Source: a candidate division TA06 bacterium SM23_40 (GTDB lineage: Bacteria; LJUI01; SM1-40). Taken from it: a stretch of 7,729 nt of DNA. The stretch covers positions 1-7,729 of the forward strand of contig LJUI01000121.1 in the NCBI GenBank assembly GCA_001303705.1, in the 5' to 3' direction. The notes beneath the pieces are model-generated. The model worked only from the letters and a program-made list of their open reading frames with translations, was not told the DNA's origin and searched no databases. Positions 7,301 through 7,729 of the stretch are shown one piece after another. How positions within the stretch are numbered: position 1 is the stretch's first letter; every line of letters starts with the position of its first letter. A program made the translations under genes and the position numbers.

Positions 7301-7414
7301 GATCCCGGCCTGGATCGTCGAATACTGGCTCGGCACGCGCCGAACCGTCGCCCAGGCGCTCCCGCAGATGCCGATCACCAATACAACACACAGACAGATG
7401 AATACCGTCCTCAT
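4304..7414 (-). CDS. Secreted parallel beta-helix protein with six Ig-like repeats and FlgD-Ig/T9SS-like C-terminus
   Basis: 1036 residues. Residues 1-22 are a signal peptide ending 'SAWA'. Residues 23-373 form a right-handed parallel beta-helix: a 'VPSQYSTIQAGINAAVNGDT' cap, then rungs with repeated 'GNxIxGNxA..GGGIYC' motifs, closing with 'CVDAGDPAS' and 'VDMGYHYAW'. Residues 374-931 are six consecutive Ig-like domains of exactly 93 residues (374-466, 467-559, 560-652, 653-745, 746-838, 839-931). Residues 932-1036 contain 'LAQNFPNPF' and a FlgD-Ig-like tail ending 'RRMIVLK', typical of proteins sorted through type IX-like secretion. A surface protein is likely; the beta-helix may bind carbohydrate, but no catalytic residues are evident. 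The ATG at 7412-7414 has GAGGAGGG 4 nt upstream and opens into the signal peptide. Long open frames on the opposite strand here are by-products of the repeats. Confidence 0.94.
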   Translation of the reverse strand: MRTVFICLCVVLVIGICGSAWATVRRVPSQYSTIQAGINAAVNGDTVLVADGTYTGTGNRDIHFYGKKILVTSENGPQATTIDCQGTPQVHHRGFLFDSSEDSTSVLQGFTIKNGYMGSPGSYGGAIFCVAASPTIRGNRLTGNFANYGGAICCAESYWATIEGNAIRGNTAWVGGGIACIDGSDATIRGNTITENEAYSDLGQGGGIYCEWSSSIIEGNLIMGNWCNGEGGGIYCYEEAPGIVGNTITGNSADWYGGGIVGYNSWGTVKNSILWDNSAAFGPQIFIGGSDSLHVTYCDVEGGWWGTGNINQNPLFVGGPLGDHYLEQTTTLFRQQSPCVDAGDPASLVPEATTRTDGHPDEWPVDMGYHYAWDRPPDLVDQPDTTITETQYLTFTLTATDPDGDDITFSSPNLPNGATLNPVTGVFQWTPTYAQAGVYQTAFIATDNSPYAQADTELTVITVLDLNRPPNLIDQADTTVTETQYLTFTLEATDPDTDVVTFSSPNLPAGATLNSVTGVFQWTPSYAQAGIHTVTFIGTDNGSPALADTEQTNITVLDVNRPPDLLDQADTTVVENQYLTFTLVATDPDTDLISYSSPNLPPGATLNSVTGVFQWTPGYEQSGIHMVGFIATDNGSPALADTEVTYITVLDVNRPPDLFDQPDTVVAENQYLTFTLEAEDPDGDSIVFSSPNLPPGATLNPVSGVFQWTPDWGQSGNYLTMFIATDNGSPALADTEQTLITVGDVNRPPDLFDQPDTTIVENQYLTFTLEAEDPDGDSIIFSSPHLPQGATLDGETGVFEWTPNYGQSGNHIAVFIATDNGSPALADTEWTRIIVGDVNRPPDLVDQADTTTAENQHLAFTLVADDPDEDTISFSSRDLPEGAVLDAVTGLFEWTPTYAQAGVYTVTFIATDNGSPALADTEQTDISVTDVVGVTGEYEEPALPLSRYLAQNFPNPFGAGTTIRYGLLAPAHVRVDIYDVRGALVRRLVDENIPAGHHRAAWDGRDDRGRRVGSGIYFCRLQAGEFRQTRRMIVLK
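4622..6295 (-). repeat. Six tandem 279-bp coding repeats (93-residue Ig-like domains)
   Basis: Copies, in order of translation: 6017-6295, 5738-6016, 5459-5737, 5180-5458, 4901-5179, 4622-4900. No insertion or deletion breaks the 93-codon register. Each begins '[DN]RPP[DN]L', has 'TDP' or 'DDP' acidic turns, 'TGVF[QE]WTP' and 'ATDNGSPALADTE' (first copy 'ATDNSPYAQADTE'), and ends in a 'V[LGT]D[VL]' linker. The fourth and fifth copies are especially alike. Confidence 0.93.
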
Positions 7415-7418
7415 GTTA

Positions 7419-7426
7419 CCCTCCTC
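7419..7426 (-). promoter_or_regulatory. Shine-Dalgarno site of the 1036-residue beta-helix gene
   Basis: GAGGAGGG on the minus strand, 4 nt before the ATG, supports this start over internal ones. Confidence 0.8.
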
Positions 7427-7483
7427 ACGTCGATATCCCGATGCCCCAGTAAAACCCGGAGTATCGAACCTCCTCCCATTCCG

Positions 7484-7563
7484 CCGGGGACGTACCCTGG
7501 AAATGAAGGTTATTCGGTCGCCCCCGGGGACGTACCTTAGAAATGAAGGTTATTCCGTTCGGC
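7484..7563. repeat. Direct repeat, two copies of a 40-bp unit
   Basis: Copies at 7484-7523 and 7524-7563 share CCGGGGACGTACC, then a short variable stretch, then GAAATGAAGGTTATTC. Within each, ACCTT (ACCCT in the first copy) and AAGGT are inverted around an AT-rich centre. GGGGACGT-ended palindromes of this style are known as dispersed REP-like elements mobilised by Y1 (RAYT-type) transposases. Assignment to that class is inference, since the outer arms are not complementary here. Confidence 0.7.
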
Positions 7564-7630
7564 TGACGGGCGGCCTTGAAGCTTACGGCCCACATCTTCT
7601 CCCCGGACGTTCGTAGCTTCTATAGGCTAG

Positions 7631-7686
7631 GAGCGAAATCCTCGCGGGGAGATTGGCAGGTTCTGTCGGTTGCGAGCGAAATCCTC
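7631..7686. repeat. Two copies of a 13-bp direct repeat
   Basis: GAGCGAAATCCTC occurs at 7631-7643 and 7674-7686, 43 bp apart, roughly four helical turns. The first copy contains a small inverted repeat (AGGA..TCCT). It could be a paired protein-binding site upstream of the beta-helix gene, or chance. Confidence 0.4.
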
Positions 7687-7729
7687 ACGCGAAGGTCGAT
7701 AACACCGTAGGTTGCGTCCTGACGTCCTC

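Larger units (their letters stand above)
7427..7729. other. Non-coding upstream region of the 1036-residue gene
   Basis: I find no convincing gene in these 303 bases. They contain two direct-repeat pairs (listed separately). I see no -35/-10 pair as good as those at 748-776 and 4272-4300, so the promoter of the beta-helix gene is either weak, of another sigma class, or outside the window. Confidence 0.6.

Noticed and set aside
6533-7540. Long plus-strand open frame opposite the beta-helix coding region
   Set aside because: It lies antisense to a well-supported gene with signal peptide and recognisable domains. Its periodic Arg/Asp/Val-rich product mirrors the beta-helix rungs, and it shows no domain of its own.

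Overview
The window comes from a GC-rich bacterium. Two of its proteins end in a FlgD-Ig-like / type IX secretion-style C-terminal tail (an 'AQN[YF]PNPF' motif, then 'GSGxYFCRLxAGEF' and a basic final strand) behind parallel beta-helix and repeated Ig-like domains. That architecture is typical of FCB-related candidate phyla such as Eisenbacteria, Latescibacterota or Fermentibacterota; the phylum is an inference. All four genes I can support lie on the minus strand, so in transcription order the window runs from 7729 down to 1.

Layout in transcription order. (i) 7427-7729 is non-coding and carries two direct-repeat pairs. (ii) 4304-7414 encodes a 1036-residue secreted beta-helix protein with six exact 93-residue Ig-like repeats. 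(iii) 3766-4303 is an intergenic region with a consensus-like promoter just after the upstream stop codon, and about 14 degenerate ~20-bp repeats that run right up to the next start codon. (iv) 1690-3765 encodes a 691-residue paralogue of the same architecture with only two Ig-like repeats. (v) 909-1454 encodes a small two-helix membrane protein with a probable bacterial PH-like domain. (vi) 1-679 is a secreted thioredoxin-fold (AhpC/TSA-TlpA-like) protein that runs off the window edge.

The most notable feature is gene (vi). Conventional reading stops it after 67 codons at TGA 476-478. That TGA sits exactly where the redox-active cysteine of a thioredoxin-fold CxxC motif belongs, giving U-P-G-C. 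The frame then stays open for another 158 codons to the window edge and encodes the rest of a plausible thioredoxin fold plus an Ig-like extension. Nine bases after the TGA is a perfect 8-bp hairpin with a GGC loop, at the place and with the loop guanosines expected of a bacterial SECIS element. The gene also has a strong promoter (TTGACA, 17-nt spacer, TGG-TACAAG) and a strong ribosome binding site. I therefore annotate it as an exported selenoprotein, which standard gene calling would reduce to a 67-residue fragment.

The two large beta-helix genes are tandem paralogues, probably surface or secreted proteins. The selenoprotein may act on disulfides or peroxides outside the cytoplasm. Any functional link to the cysteine-rich beta-helix proteins is speculation.
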